Shown here piece after piece: positions 52,947-60,994 of a stretch of DNA of 64,000 bases; position 1 is the stretch's first letter; every line of letters begins with the position of its first letter. The stretch is taken from positions 124,001 through 188,000 of the forward strand of contig CAZYOF010000004.1 of the NCBI GenBank assembly GCA_964648485.1. Direction: 5' to 3'. This stretch comes from DAIOEK01 sp964648485 (lineage in GTDB: Bacteria; Chloroflexota; Anaerolineae; Anaerolineales; Anaerolineaceae). Both the position numbers and the translations under genes were made by a program. The notes under the pieces are model-generated. The model was not told the origin of the DNA. It searched no databases and worked only from the letters and a program-made list of their open reading frames with translations.

Positions 52947-53036
52947 AACGGGGAGCCTGAAAAAAATAGGCTGAGAGGAGAACTTCATGTTCTCGACCCG
53001 ATGAACCTGATCCGGGTAATGCCGGCGGAGGGAGCA
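52947..53036 (+). promoter_or_regulatory. TPP riboswitch (THI element) aptamer
   Basis: All conserved blocks of the thiamine pyrophosphate aptamer are present in order: GGGGAGCC (52950-52957), GGCTGAGAGG (52969-52978), a short P3 stem GAGAAC/GTTCTC, GACCCG, then the CTGATCCGGGTAATGCC block and GGCGGAGGGAG at the 3' end. It precedes thiamine diphosphokinase and a thiamine-type ABC transporter, as expected. High TPP should turn the operon down. Confidence 0.96.
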
Positions 53037-53048
53037 TTAGTTAATCTA

Positions 53049-53073
53049 CACAACCTCCCCGGCGGAGGTTGTG
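53049..53073 (+). promoter_or_regulatory. Riboswitch expression platform: hairpin that hides the ribosome site
   Basis: CACAACCTCC and GGAGGTTGTG form a perfect 10-bp stem with loop CCGGC. Its 3' arm contains the GGAGG (53064-53068) that serves ATG 53079. The aptamer's GGGAG (53030-53034) can pair instead with CTCCC (53055-53059) in the 5' arm, freeing the ribosome site. The CTTTT after the stem allows some termination as well. Confidence 0.8.
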
Positions 53074-53078
53074 CTTTT

Positions 53079-53726
53079 ATGTCTGATCAAACATTACATA
53101 TCTTTCTCAATGGTGAGATGAATCTGCCTGAATTCTTTTTTCAATACTATACTCCAGGAGAGATCATCTTGGCGGTAGATGGAGGTTTGCGATTTGTTCA
53201 GCATCTGGGTATAAAACCGGATATTCTCGTGGGGGATCTGGATTCAATCGATGAAAGCCAGCTAAAGCAGATTCAAAGCCAAAAAGTCATCATTAAAAGA
53301 TTCTCACCACACAAGGATGAAACTGATTTTGAACTTGCTTTGTTGGAAGTAGAAAATTATTCGTGGAAACAAATTAGGGTTTATGGTGGTTTGGGGGGCA
53401 GGTTGGATCATACGATCGCAAATCTCTCTATAGCTGGCTCAAAACGATATGTTGATCGGCAAATTATATTTACTGATACCAGCCAGGAGGTGTTCTTTAC
53501 TATAAAAGGAAAAAAAATTTCAGGCAAACCCGGTGACCTGATATCATTAATTCCCTGGGGTGGAGATGTAACAGGAATATTTACTGATGGTTTAGAGTAT
53601 CCCCTCAAAGATGAGACCCTTTACTTCGATGGAACCAGGGGTATTTCTAATATTATGAATACGGATTCGGCAGAAATTGGGTTTGATTCCGGGAGGTTAT
53701 TATGCGTTCATCAAAAGCAATCGTAG
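53079..53726 (+). CDS. Thiamine diphosphokinase
   Basis: Transfers pyrophosphate from ATP to thiamine, giving TPP. The start is ATG 53079, 10 bases after the GGAGG in the riboswitch hairpin; the open frame upstream runs through the aptamer and is not translated. The 215-residue length fits the family. Motifs: ILAVDGGLRF, PDILVGDLDSID, SPHKDETDFELAL and VYGGLGGRLDHTIANL, which carry the ATP, metal and thiamine contacts. It is the first gene of the TPP-controlled operon, so salvage and transport are regulated together. Confidence 0.94.
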   Translation: MSDQTLHIFLNGEMNLPEFFFQYYTPGEIILAVDGGLRFVQHLGIKPDILVGDLDSIDESQLKQIQSQKVIIKRFSPHKDETDFELALLEVENYSWKQIRVYGGLGGRLDHTIANLSIAGSKRYVDRQIIFTDTSQEVFFTIKGKKISGKPGDLISLIPWGGDVTGIFTDGLEYPLKDETLYFDGTRGISNIMNTDSAEIGFDSGRLLCVHQKQS

Positions 53727-54760
53727 TCATAGTTCTTAGCACGTTACTTTTAGGAGCTTGCTCTCCACAACAGGCAGAAAAAGATTCATCGAAAATATTG
53801 CGCATTATGGTTCATGATTCATTTTCTCTTTCTGAACCAGTAGTAAAAGATTTTGAGACTGAAAATAATGTAAAGCTGGAGTTTATTAAAGCTGGGGATT
53901 CTGGATCTGCATTGAATCGAGCTATTCTTACAAAAAATTCACCTCAAGCAGATATTTTATACGGTGTAGATAATAGTTTTCTCTCACGTGCCATACGTGA
54001 AGGGATTTTTGAGAGCTACGATTCACCTTTATTGGCAGTCATCCCAGATGAGTTTGAAATGGATCCAGATAATAGAGCCCTGCCGGTAGATTACGGAGAT
54101 GTATGCATCAACTATGACAGGACATACTTTGCCCAGAAAAATTTATCAGTTCCTGATTCGCTGGAAGATTTGATAGACCCCAAATATAAGGGATTACTTG
54201 TGGTTGAGAATCCCGCTACATCTTCACCAGGATTGGCGTTTCTATTAACAACGATATCAGCTTATGGTGAAGATGGGTATTTGGATTATTGGAAAAAACT
54301 TGTTTCAAACGATGTTGTAATCGCCAATGATTGGGAGTCGGCATATTACACGTATTTTTCTGCGTCCAGTGGAAAGGGTGCTCAACCGATGGTCGTTTCA
54401 TATAGCAGCAGTCCCGCAGCTGAGATGATTTTTGCTGAAACACCCCTGAAAGAAGCACCAACTTCATCAATATTGTCAGATGGGATGTGTTTCAGGCAGA
54501 TTGAGTTTGTAGGAATATTAAAAGGAACATCGAATCGCAAACTGGCTGAAAAATTTGTTGATGCTCTCTTATCGAAATCCATGCAGGAAGATATTCCATT
54601 ACAGATGTTTGTTTACCCTGTAAATTCTGATGCTAACATCCCTTATGAATTTAAACAATATGCACCGACAGCTACTAACCCTGTGATATTTGATCCAATA
54701 CGGCTGGATACCAACAGGGAAAAGTATTTACAAGACTGGACGGGTAGCATTCAACCATGA
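53702..54760 (+). CDS. Thiamine ABC transporter substrate-binding lipoprotein
   Basis: A 352-residue extracytoplasmic binding protein. Residues 1-20 are a lipoprotein signal ending in LLLGAC, with the lipid-modified Cys at 20. The mature part has the layout of the ThiB/iron-binding class: LRIMVHDSFSLSEPVVKDFE, ADILYGVDNSFLSRAI, LPVDYGDVCINYDRTYF and SSPGLAFLLTTIS. GGGAGG lies before ATG 53702, and the gene overlaps the kinase gene by 25 bases. The TPP riboswitch upstream supports thiamine or a phosphate ester as the ligand; by sequence alone iron is an alternative. Confidence 0.88.
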   Translation: MRSSKAIVVIVLSTLLLGACSPQQAEKDSSKILRIMVHDSFSLSEPVVKDFETENNVKLEFIKAGDSGSALNRAILTKNSPQADILYGVDNSFLSRAIREGIFESYDSPLLAVIPDEFEMDPDNRALPVDYGDVCINYDRTYFAQKNLSVPDSLEDLIDPKYKGLLVVENPATSSPGLAFLLTTISAYGEDGYLDYWKKLVSNDVVIANDWESAYYTYFSASSGKGAQPMVVSYSSSPAAEMIFAETPLKEAPTSSILSDGMCFRQIEFVGILKGTSNRKLAEKFVDALLSKSMQEDIPLQMFVYPVNSDANIPYEFKQYAPTATNPVIFDPIRLDTNREKYLQDWTGSIQP

Positions 54761-56454
54761 AATCCTTTCATGCGATATGGATGAAAGGCAAGCCCTATCT
54801 GGTTTGGATAATTCCAGTTATCTTTTTATTGTTATTTTTCTTTTTTCCCCTAGGGGTAATTTTTGCTACAAGTTTTGATCGATTTGTGGGTGAATTAACC
54901 GCCTCATTGTGGATTAGTATCGGTAATACCACAGTCTTTACTTTCTGGCAGGCTATCCTCTCTACACTGGCTACTTTTATGATCGGTCTGCCTGTTGCAT
55001 ATATCTTTTCACATTTTCGATTCCCGGGAATTCAGTTAATACGCAACCTGGTTAATCTACCATTTATCCTTCCCACTGTAGTAGTAGCAGCAGCTTTTAA
55101 TGCACTTATTGGTCCGCGTGGCTTACTAAACCTGGGTTTGCAGGAATTTTTCCAACTCGAATCTCCCCCGATACGATGGATTGGTACACTGACTGCGATT
55201 ATTTTAGCTCATGTTTTTTATAATCTTGGGATAATTATCCGTCTGGTCGGGGGTGCCTGGACGTCACTCTCACCCAATCCCGGACAGACTGCCAGGACTC
55301 TGGGCGCGTCTCCCCTTCAGGAATTTTGGCTGATTACTTTCCCTTTACTCAAGCCTGCCGTTTACTCTGCCCTTGTTTTAGTCTTTCTTTATGACTTTAC
55401 GAGTTTTGGTGTTGTTTTATTATTAGGAGGATTGGGTAAAGCCACCCTGGAAGTAGAAATTTATAAACAAGCGGTTAATTTGTTTAATTTGCCAGTGGCA
55501 TCCATACTTACACTGATCCAAATGTTCAGCACGGTCATTCTCACGTGGATGTATCGCAAGCTGAGTGGTAAATCGATACCCCTTCTGCCGTCTGGTGATA
55601 AGGACCGACGGAAGGTCCCCAAAACAACTTTTGAATGGGTTCTCGTCATTATCGGGGTATTCATTCTTTTGATTTTGATAATTGCTCCATTAGCTGCATT
55701 AGTTCTACGGTCTTTCCTGATCTTAGAGGCTGACCGGGGTTTTCGGGGTGTGGTACATAATGGTTTAACATTAAGATATTACATTGCTCTTTTTGAAGAT
55801 CCACAACAGAGTATTTTTTATGTTTCTCCTATCAGGGCGGTGGTTAACTCTATATTGGTTGCCATCACTGCGTCGTGTATATCTTGCCTGGTAGGCATCT
55901 TTACGGCTTATGGTTTACAACTTAAAGGGAGGATGGTTCGATGGCTGGACCAAATATTTTTACTTCCTCTCGGCGCGTCTGCAGTTACCCTTGGATTGGG
56001 TTTACTCCTGACATATAGTAAGCCACCTTTATTATGGGGGTCAAACTGGTTCATTTTGCCTGTTGTCCATTCATTGGCTGCCCTGCCTTTTGTTATTCGT
56101 TCCCTACAACCAGCATTGTCATCCATACCAGAGCAGGTAAAAGATACCGCCTCAGTTTTGGGTGCATCTCGGGGCAAATTGATTTTCAGGGTCGAGATAC
56201 CAATTATTCGGAAAGCATTAATTTCCAGCTTCATTTTCGCTTTCACTATTTCGCTTGGCGAATTTGGAGCAACAGCATTTTTGACCCGCCCCAATTTTCC
56301 CACTATCCCAGTCGCGATATTCAGGTATCTATCTCAACCGGGTGGAATGAATTATGGGCAGGCTTTAGCCATGTCTGTGATCTTATTAATGATCTGTGGA
56401 ATCGGAATATGGTTGATTGAAAAATTTCAGCTTCCCGGGTTACAGAGGTTTTAA
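54757..56454 (+). CDS. Thiamine ABC transporter permease, two-domain (ThiP-like)
   Basis: A 565-residue permease made of two fused halves, each with about six helices. The EAA-type loops that touch the ATPase are GQTARTLGASPLQEFWLI followed by TFPLL in the first half and DTASVLGASRGKLIFRVEIP in the second. The ThiP/FbpB group has this duplicated form. It overlaps the binding-protein gene by four bases (ATGA) and is followed four bases later by the ATPase. The ligand is inferred from the riboswitch. Confidence 0.9.
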   Translation: MKSFHAIWMKGKPYLVWIIPVIFLLLFFFFPLGVIFATSFDRFVGELTASLWISIGNTTVFTFWQAILSTLATFMIGLPVAYIFSHFRFPGIQLIRNLVNLPFILPTVVVAAAFNALIGPRGLLNLGLQEFFQLESPPIRWIGTLTAIILAHVFYNLGIIIRLVGGAWTSLSPNPGQTARTLGASPLQEFWLITFPLLKPAVYSALVLVFLYDFTSFGVVLLLGGLGKATLEVEIYKQAVNLFNLPVASILTLIQMFSTVILTWMYRKLSGKSIPLLPSGDKDRRKVPKTTFEWVLVIIGVFILLILIIAPLAALVLRSFLILEADRGFRGVVHNGLTLRYYIALFEDPQQSIFYVSPIRAVVNSILVAITASCISCLVGIFTAYGLQLKGRMVRWLDQIFLLPLGASAVTLGLGLLLTYSKPPLLWGSNWFILPVVHSLAALPFVIRSLQPALSSIPEQVKDTASVLGASRGKLIFRVEIPIIRKALISSFIFAFTISLGEFGATAFLTRPNFPTIPVAIFRYLSQPGGMNYGQALAMSVILLMICGIGIWLIEKFQLPGLQRF

Positions 56455-56457
56455 GGT

Positions 56458-57540
56458 ATGGTTATGCTTGAGCTAATTCATGTATCCAAAATGTATGATG
56501 GGAAACCGTTGCTTCGTGAAATTTCATTGGCTGTTTTATCTGGAGAAACGCTTGCTCTTTTGGGTGCATCCGGTAGTGGAAAGAGTACTTTACTTCGGAT
56601 TATCGCGGGATTGGAAAAACCCGAATCGGGAGATATTCTCTGGGATGGCAAATCCATTCTAGACATCCCAGTACACCTGCGTAACTTTGGTCTTGTCTTT
56701 CAAGATTATGCTCTCTTTCCACATTTGTCTGTTGAAGAAAATGTTGCATTTGGTTTATCTATGAGAAAAGTTAACCCCCTCATGATTAAACAGATAACAA
56801 AAACGGCTTTGGAAAGAGTAAAAATGGATTCTTTTGCGCAACGCGATGTACTTGATCTCTCAGGAGGTGAACAACAACGAATTGCCCTTGCCCGGACTTT
56901 GGCAAGCAATCCGCGAATGTTTATGTTCGATGAACCACTTGCAGCGCTTGATCGAAACCTGCGTCAGGAACTAGTTGCTGACCTTAGAGATATCTTACAA
57001 GAGGCTGGTGCTCCTGCGATTTATGTTACCCATGACCAGGAAGAAGCTTTCACTTTGGCTGACCGGGTGGCATTGTTGATAGATGGGAAAATTATGCAAA
57101 CTGGAACACCTCAAGATGTGTTTCAGAATCCAATATCAGAAAGGGTAGCTAGGTTTCTGGGGCTGACGAATTTCATTGATGCAAGTATTTATCTACAAAG
57201 GGATGAAATAATATGTAAAACAATACTAGGAGACTTGGAAGTAAAAAAGAATACAAATTTTGCACCACATAATTCCGGACAGAATGTAAGACTATGTTTA
57301 CGGAAAGCTGAGATCTGTATGGGAACAAAAGATAGCAAAAACATTTTGTCTGCAAAAGTGATTGATTCAGTTTTTACTGAATTTGGGTTTCAAACCACAT
57401 TTACAGCGTCCAATGGATTAGTGCTCCGCTTTCTTCTTGATTCGGTTGTTCACGCAGGTGATCAGGTAAAATTACTTATTCCTTTTGACCAAATCCTTAT
57501 TTTCCCGGCAGGTTCTCATGACCCAATTAACAATAATTAA
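56458..57540 (+). CDS. ABC transporter ATPase for thiamine-type uptake
   Basis: A 360-residue ATPase. Walker A GASGSGKST near residues 36-44, Q-loop VFQDYALFPHLS, signature LSGGEQQRIALARTL, Walker B MFMFDEPLAALD and the H-loop VTHDQEEAF. The last 120 residues are an extra beta-rich regulatory part of the TOBE/FutC kind, so this is longer than enterobacterial ThiQ (about 230). AGAGG nine bases upstream favours ATG 56458; 56464 is possible. The gene ends the transporter set. The TPP riboswitch makes thiamine the likeliest cargo. Confidence 0.9.
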   Translation: MVMLELIHVSKMYDGKPLLREISLAVLSGETLALLGASGSGKSTLLRIIAGLEKPESGDILWDGKSILDIPVHLRNFGLVFQDYALFPHLSVEENVAFGLSMRKVNPLMIKQITKTALERVKMDSFAQRDVLDLSGGEQQRIALARTLASNPRMFMFDEPLAALDRNLRQELVADLRDILQEAGAPAIYVTHDQEEAFTLADRVALLIDGKIMQTGTPQDVFQNPISERVARFLGLTNFIDASIYLQRDEIICKTILGDLEVKKNTNFAPHNSGQNVRLCLRKAEICMGTKDSKNILSAKVIDSVFTEFGFQTTFTASNGLVLRFLLDSVVHAGDQVKLLIPFDQILIFPAGSHDPINNN

Positions 57541-58012
57541 ACAGAATCATCTTGGGAAAGAAGTCTGGCGTTATCCAGGTGAATTGATTGCGCGTGATAA
57601 AACTCAAATAGTTATTAGTGCCAAATTTACCAAGCAAGATTTTATTTTTGAGGGAATGCCTCTGAAACACCATGATTTATTTTATGAAATTTACTTTAAG
57701 CAGAAGTGGTATAACATTTTTGAAATATATGACAGGGATGATGGAAAATTAAAGGGCTGGTATTGTAATGTCACTTATCCGGCACGAATTCGCCGTTGGG
57801 ATATCGTTTATCGTGACCTGGCTTTAGATTTGTTGGTGTTTTCCGATGGCACACAAAAAGTTCTGGATTTTAATGAGTTTGAGGAGCTTGATCTAAATTC
57901 GAGTGATCGAATAAATGCTCTTAGCGCATTGGATGAGCTAAAAGAGATTTTTCAAAAATCTAAGGATATTAGATTACAAAGGGATTTTATTGTAAAAAGT
58001 GGTTGGATATAG
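57518..58012 (+). CDS. DUF402 family protein
   Basis: A 164-residue soluble protein starting at ATG 57518, which overlaps the ATPase gene by 23 bases. KGWYCNVTYPARI, DIVYRDLALDLLVFSDG and KVLDFNEFEEL form the DUF402 core; the acidic residues in DLxLDLL and DxDE-like positions bind metal in known members (Ntdp, FomD), which cleave nucleoside di- and triphosphates or related phosphates. There is no signal peptide. It is translationally joined to the thiamine operon but need not share its job. The specific substrate is unknown. Confidence 0.82.
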   Translation: MTQLTIIKQNHLGKEVWRYPGELIARDKTQIVISAKFTKQDFIFEGMPLKHHDLFYEIYFKQKWYNIFEIYDRDDGKLKGWYCNVTYPARIRRWDIVYRDLALDLLVFSDGTQKVLDFNEFEELDLNSSDRINALSALDELKEIFQKSKDIRLQRDFIVKSGWI

Positions 58013-58021
58013 GAGATTTGC

Positions 58022-58726
58022 ATGCGGGTTCTCATTGGTTTGGAAAATAACAACGAAGGTCGCTCCCTTGCCTGGGCACTGGAGCACTTTGGCTGCATTG
58101 GGTATGGCGATGATGGTGAGACGGCGGTTATATCTATGGCCAAAGCAATTCCAGATTATATTGCATGGATGGAGAAACATACACCGAATCCATGGTTTTC
58201 ACCGGCTGAAATTGACATCCGATTGGTGGATATTTTTGATGATTATTTTATTAATGAACATTTCCAAGTTGTGAACCAGAATGGAAAATTAATAAAAGCA
58301 TGGTTTAAGACTGATTGGGTTCCTGTCTCCGAAGAAGATCTGGAACATGCAATGCAAATTCTTACATGGGCAAGAATGGATATGCTTGCAATGATATCTA
58401 CATTAAGCGATGATATTCTTGACCGACGCTCTCCGGGAGAGCAGATGTCAATTCGCGAAATTCTGGGACATGTGGGTAGATCAGAGTGGTGGTTGATGGA
58501 TAGGCTGGGGAGAGCGCATACAGAAGAAATGCTACCATCTGATCCTATTGAGAGGTATCAAAAAGAGAGGGCAGAACTTATGATTACTCTACCAGAATTA
58601 GTAGATATTGATCAGGTGATTGGTAAAGATGGTGAGTTTTGGTCTCCACGTAAGGTGTTGCGAAGGTTATGCTGGCATGAACGCGATCACTACCAGCATA
58701 TACAACGATTACTAGATCAAGGATAG
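58022..58726 (+). CDS. DinB-like protein with HicB-like N-terminus
   Basis: A 234-residue protein. Residues 1-65 resemble a HicB-type fold (MRVLIGLENNNEGRSLAWAL, then GYGDDGETAVISMAKAIPDY). The remainder is a DinB-type four-helix bundle with the metal-binding histidines in ILGHVGRSEWW and CWHERDHYQHIQ. DinB proteins bind a metal and often use small thiols such as bacillithiol or mycothiol in detoxifying transfers; the role here is unknown. AGGAG precedes the ATG. The two-domain reading is from motif order; the first half is less sure. Confidence 0.72.
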   Translation: MRVLIGLENNNEGRSLAWALEHFGCIGYGDDGETAVISMAKAIPDYIAWMEKHTPNPWFSPAEIDIRLVDIFDDYFINEHFQVVNQNGKLIKAWFKTDWVPVSEEDLEHAMQILTWARMDMLAMISTLSDDILDRRSPGEQMSIREILGHVGRSEWWLMDRLGRAHTEEMLPSDPIERYQKERAELMITLPELVDIDQVIGKDGEFWSPRKVLRRLCWHERDHYQHIQRLLDQG

Positions 58727-58736
58727 CAGGAAAAAT

Positions 58737-59102
58737 ATGATTTTATTAAACTTTGGTTCCCGTTTACAGAAAATGGCATTTGACCAAATAACTGCAATTT
58801 CTGGTCTTAAAATCACCGAACAAATTCTTCTTCCATTAGAAAATGGAGGACAGGATTCAATCGAAGAACTTAATGTTCTCTTTCAAAAAGTCAAACTGAC
58901 AAACGAGGAATTGTGCCGGGACCGACTGATAATGATGCCATCACCCAGTTCTGTTGTGACAGCCCTGGTTATCCTTGAACTAAAAAAACGCACCGGGTTC
59001 TATCCATACTTTATCTTTACGCGTCCAACCTTGGGTAGTTTCAGGTTGAGCGCGGATGTATCTGCGGTGATGGATCTCGAAAAAGAATTTAGTTCGGGAT
59101 AG
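58737..59102 (+). CDS. Small protein resembling the CRISPR-associated Csx15 family
   Basis: A 121-residue protein with the opening MILLNFGSRLQ and a later block MPSPSSVVTALVILELKKRT followed by GFYPYFIFTRP, a pattern I associate with Csx15-type proteins (MILLNFSHPLT..., then a Pro/Gly/Ser-rich turn, a helix and a GxFPxIVRLRP-like strand). Some members lie far from any CRISPR array; none is seen here. There is no membrane helix. The next gene starts at its stop. The family link is by memory of motif and moderate; the function is unknown. Confidence 0.5.
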   Translation: MILLNFGSRLQKMAFDQITAISGLKITEQILLPLENGGQDSIEELNVLFQKVKLTNEELCRDRLIMMPSPSSVVTALVILELKKRTGFYPYFIFTRPTLGSFRLSADVSAVMDLEKEFSSG

Positions 59103-59104
59103 TG

Positions 59105-60313
59105 ATGATGAAATCCGCCTACGATGTCATAATTGTGGGGGGAGGTCCGGCTGGTGCATCTGCAGCCTGGTTTTTGCGCCAGGGGGGAAAGAAGGTCATT
59201 GTATTAGAAAAAGAAATCATGCCACGTTATAAACCCTGCGGAGGGGGTTTATCGCTGGAATTTTTAGGTAAGATTTTTCCATTTGATTTTGAAAATGTAG
59301 TAGAACAACATGTTGATTCCATTCTGTATGAATATGATGGTGGTGTCCAGGTGAAGGTCCCGTGCCGCAAGGGCGTTATGGCAATGGTTATGCGAGACAA
59401 ATTTGATGCTCATCTTCTGTCTAAGAGCGATGCTGAAGTTAGAACTGGATCGTGTGTAAAAGATATTGTGGAAACAACAGATGGCGTATTGGTTAAGTTA
59501 GCCGATGGTGAAAGTTTTTCATCACCTTATATGATTGGTGCAGATGGAGCGAATTCCATCGTGCGAAGAAAATCCGGTCTTCATGAAAAACAAGACCTTA
59601 TCGGTGCGATAGAAGTTGAGGTTCCAATAAGCAATCAGTTGCAAACCCGCTTCGGCAGATCTCCTGTGTTTATTTTTGATAAACCTCGTACAGGGTATAG
59701 TTGGATTTTCCCAAAGGGTAGTTTTTTATCAGTTGGTTTAGGGGCTTTGGGAAGACAAACCGATTTACTTCGGCATTTGGTTCGAATAATGCGGGTTCAT
59801 GATATTTCAATTGAAAATCTACCCGTATACGGTCATACAATTCCTGTATTTAACCCGCGACAGAAGCTGAATACTAGGCATGTCTTGCTGGTTGGTGATG
59901 CTGCCGGGTTGGCTGACCCATTTTCAGGAGAAGGGATCAGACCTGCGATTCGAAGTGGACAGGTAGCAGCAGAAGTGATCCTTTCAGATTCGATTGAGCT
60001 TTATGCCAGAAAAATCCGTACATCATTGGGGGCAAAGAATATTCAGGGGTTATTTCTAAGGACGATCTTTCAGCCACTTCGAGAACTCTGTCTGTCATTA
60101 GGCGCTCCCAATCCGTTCACCACCGATGCTATTCTTGAATTGATATCAGACCAACGGAGCAGTTTGTCTGTTGCCATGCGGTCATTCATTACACTCTGGA
60201 CAAAATATCTGCCCACAGAAATAACGGCTTTGCTCATAGAAATTACAAAGGGAAAAGCTGAAAAAGAAGAGTATTATCGAAAAAATTACCCGGGTTGGAA
60301 CACAGTTGAATAA
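59105..60313 (+). CDS. Geranylgeranyl-reductase-family FAD-dependent oxidoreductase
   Basis: A flavoprotein of about 402 residues. DVIIVGGGPAGASAAWFLR near the start is the FAD dinucleotide fold, and PRYKPCGGGLS is the family-typical PCGGxLS near residue 42. IGADGANSIVRRKSG is the second FAD motif, and VLLVGDAAGLADPFSGEGI the third. Members reduce isoprenoid double bonds in lipids or quinones. Several tandem starts exist (GTG 59102, ATG 59105, ATG 59108); 59105 is used. Its stop is directly next to the convergent response-regulator stop. The lipid substrate is unknown. Confidence 0.88.
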   Translation: MMKSAYDVIIVGGGPAGASAAWFLRQGGKKVIVLEKEIMPRYKPCGGGLSLEFLGKIFPFDFENVVEQHVDSILYEYDGGVQVKVPCRKGVMAMVMRDKFDAHLLSKSDAEVRTGSCVKDIVETTDGVLVKLADGESFSSPYMIGADGANSIVRRKSGLHEKQDLIGAIEVEVPISNQLQTRFGRSPVFIFDKPRTGYSWIFPKGSFLSVGLGALGRQTDLLRHLVRIMRVHDISIENLPVYGHTIPVFNPRQKLNTRHVLLVGDAAGLADPFSGEGIRPAIRSGQVAAEVILSDSIELYARKIRTSLGAKNIQGLFLRTIFQPLRELCLSLGAPNPFTTDAILELISDQRSSLSVAMRSFITLWTKYLPTEITALLIEITKGKAEKEEYYRKNYPGWNTVE

Positions 60314-60685
60314 TTAGCTGGATTGGTTAGATAGGATTTCAGAAACTTTCTTCTGTAAACCATCGACCGAAAAAGGTTTGGATATATATTCCACGCCATT
60401 GGCAATCTCGCCCGTAATTGCTGGATCCTGGTCTTTGGCAGTCATAAACACTATAGGAATCTGACTGGTTTTTGGATTCTTTTTTATTTTCTCAGCTGCT
60501 TCTTTGCCGGTTAAAATCGGCATACGCAGATCCATAAGGATTAAATCAACATGATGATCATTTAATAAGTCAATTGCTTCTTGCCCATTTCCAGCCAAAA
60601 TTGAAGTGTGACCTATCAGCTTAAGGGTGAATCCAACCAGTTCGCGTATATCTTTTTCGTCTTCTGCAATGAGTATCTGAGCCAT
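60314..60685 (-). CDS. Stand-alone response regulator receiver (CheY-like)
   Basis: A 123-residue single receiver domain from minus-strand ATG 60685 (MAQILIAEDEKDIREL) behind GGGGA. The acidic pair is in AEDEKD, the phosphorylated Asp in VDLILMDLRMPILTG near residue 52, the switch Thr in VFMTAKDQDP and the conserved Lys in YISKPFS. There is no output domain, so it signals by protein contact, perhaps in a phosphorelay or motility complex. No histidine kinase is in the window. The longer open frame upstream lacks a ribosome site. Confidence 0.92.
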   Translation of the reverse strand: MAQILIAEDEKDIRELVGFTLKLIGHTSILAGNGQEAIDLLNDHHVDLILMDLRMPILTGKEAAEKIKKNPKTSQIPIVFMTAKDQDPAITGEIANGVEYISKPFSVDGLQKKVSEILSNQSS

Positions 60686-60871
60686 AAATTCCCCTGTGGC
60701 ATGATTATATCGCAAAACCGAAACCCGGTTGCGTGATTTTTGTCTGAAAGGCCGTATCAGAAATAAGCTCACCAATCTGAAAAGTTAGCATTATTGGAGA
60801 TTAATTTGGATCCAAATATTTATAAGGCAGCATGAGTAACTATTTGGATCACTCAGATTTGTCTTGTTATA

Positions 60872-60886
60872 TAGCTATGATAGCTA
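60872..60886. repeat. Perfect 15-base palindrome between divergent genes
   Basis: TAGCTAT-G-ATAGCTA is a perfect dyad lying 28 bases before the iclR -35 box and nearly 190 bases before the minus-strand response regulator. It could be an operator for either gene. A similar GATAGCTA/TAGCTATC pair occurs at 32705, though with a ten-base gap. Confidence 0.45.
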
Positions 60887-60913
60887 CCAGTTTAGCCAGG
60901 AATATTCATGCCT

Positions 60914-60944
60914 GTTGCGGGTATTCCTTAATGTGTTGTATAAT
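60914..60944 (+). promoter_or_regulatory. Promoter of iclR
   Basis: TTGCGG (60915-60920), an 18-base spacer and perfect TATAAT (60939-60944). Transcription would begin near 60951, directly before the operator-like element at 60965. Confidence 0.65.
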
Positions 60945-60964
60945 GGTATAAGAATGTAAAAATA

Positions 60965-60983
60965 GTTGCACAATATACAACAC
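60965..60983. promoter_or_regulatory. IclR-type operator (site 1, before iclR)
   Basis: GTTGCACAATATACAACAC, an imperfect dyad of the form GTTG-N9-CAAC. The half-site TGTTGTATA at 60934-60942, in and before the -10 box, is the exact complement of TATACAACA here. Location between the promoter and the start codon fits autorepression. Confidence 0.7.
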
Positions 60984-60994
60984 GGAGAATATTT

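Larger units (their letters stand above)
60686..60994. other. Intergenic control region between the response regulator and iclR
   Basis: This 309-base gap holds the divergent starts of both genes. It contains an inverted repeat GATCCAAATA/TATTTGGATC (60809-60818 and 60841-60850), a perfect 15-base palindrome TAGCTATGATAGCTA (60872-60886), and the iclR promoter and operator listed separately. No RNA gene is seen. Confidence 0.65.

Noticed and set aside
52944..53078. N-terminal 45-codon extension of thiamine diphosphokinase
   Set aside because: This stretch is the TPP aptamer and its hairpin; the family-typical start and the ribosome site fit ATG 53079.
55908..56420. Overlapping open frames on both strands (131 and 128 residues) inside the permease gene
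   Set aside because: Both are out-of-frame readings of the permease's second half, which itself has full EAA-loop motifs.
58737..59102. A CRISPR-Cas locus near the Csx15-like gene
   Set aside because: No repeats or cas genes flank it within the window.
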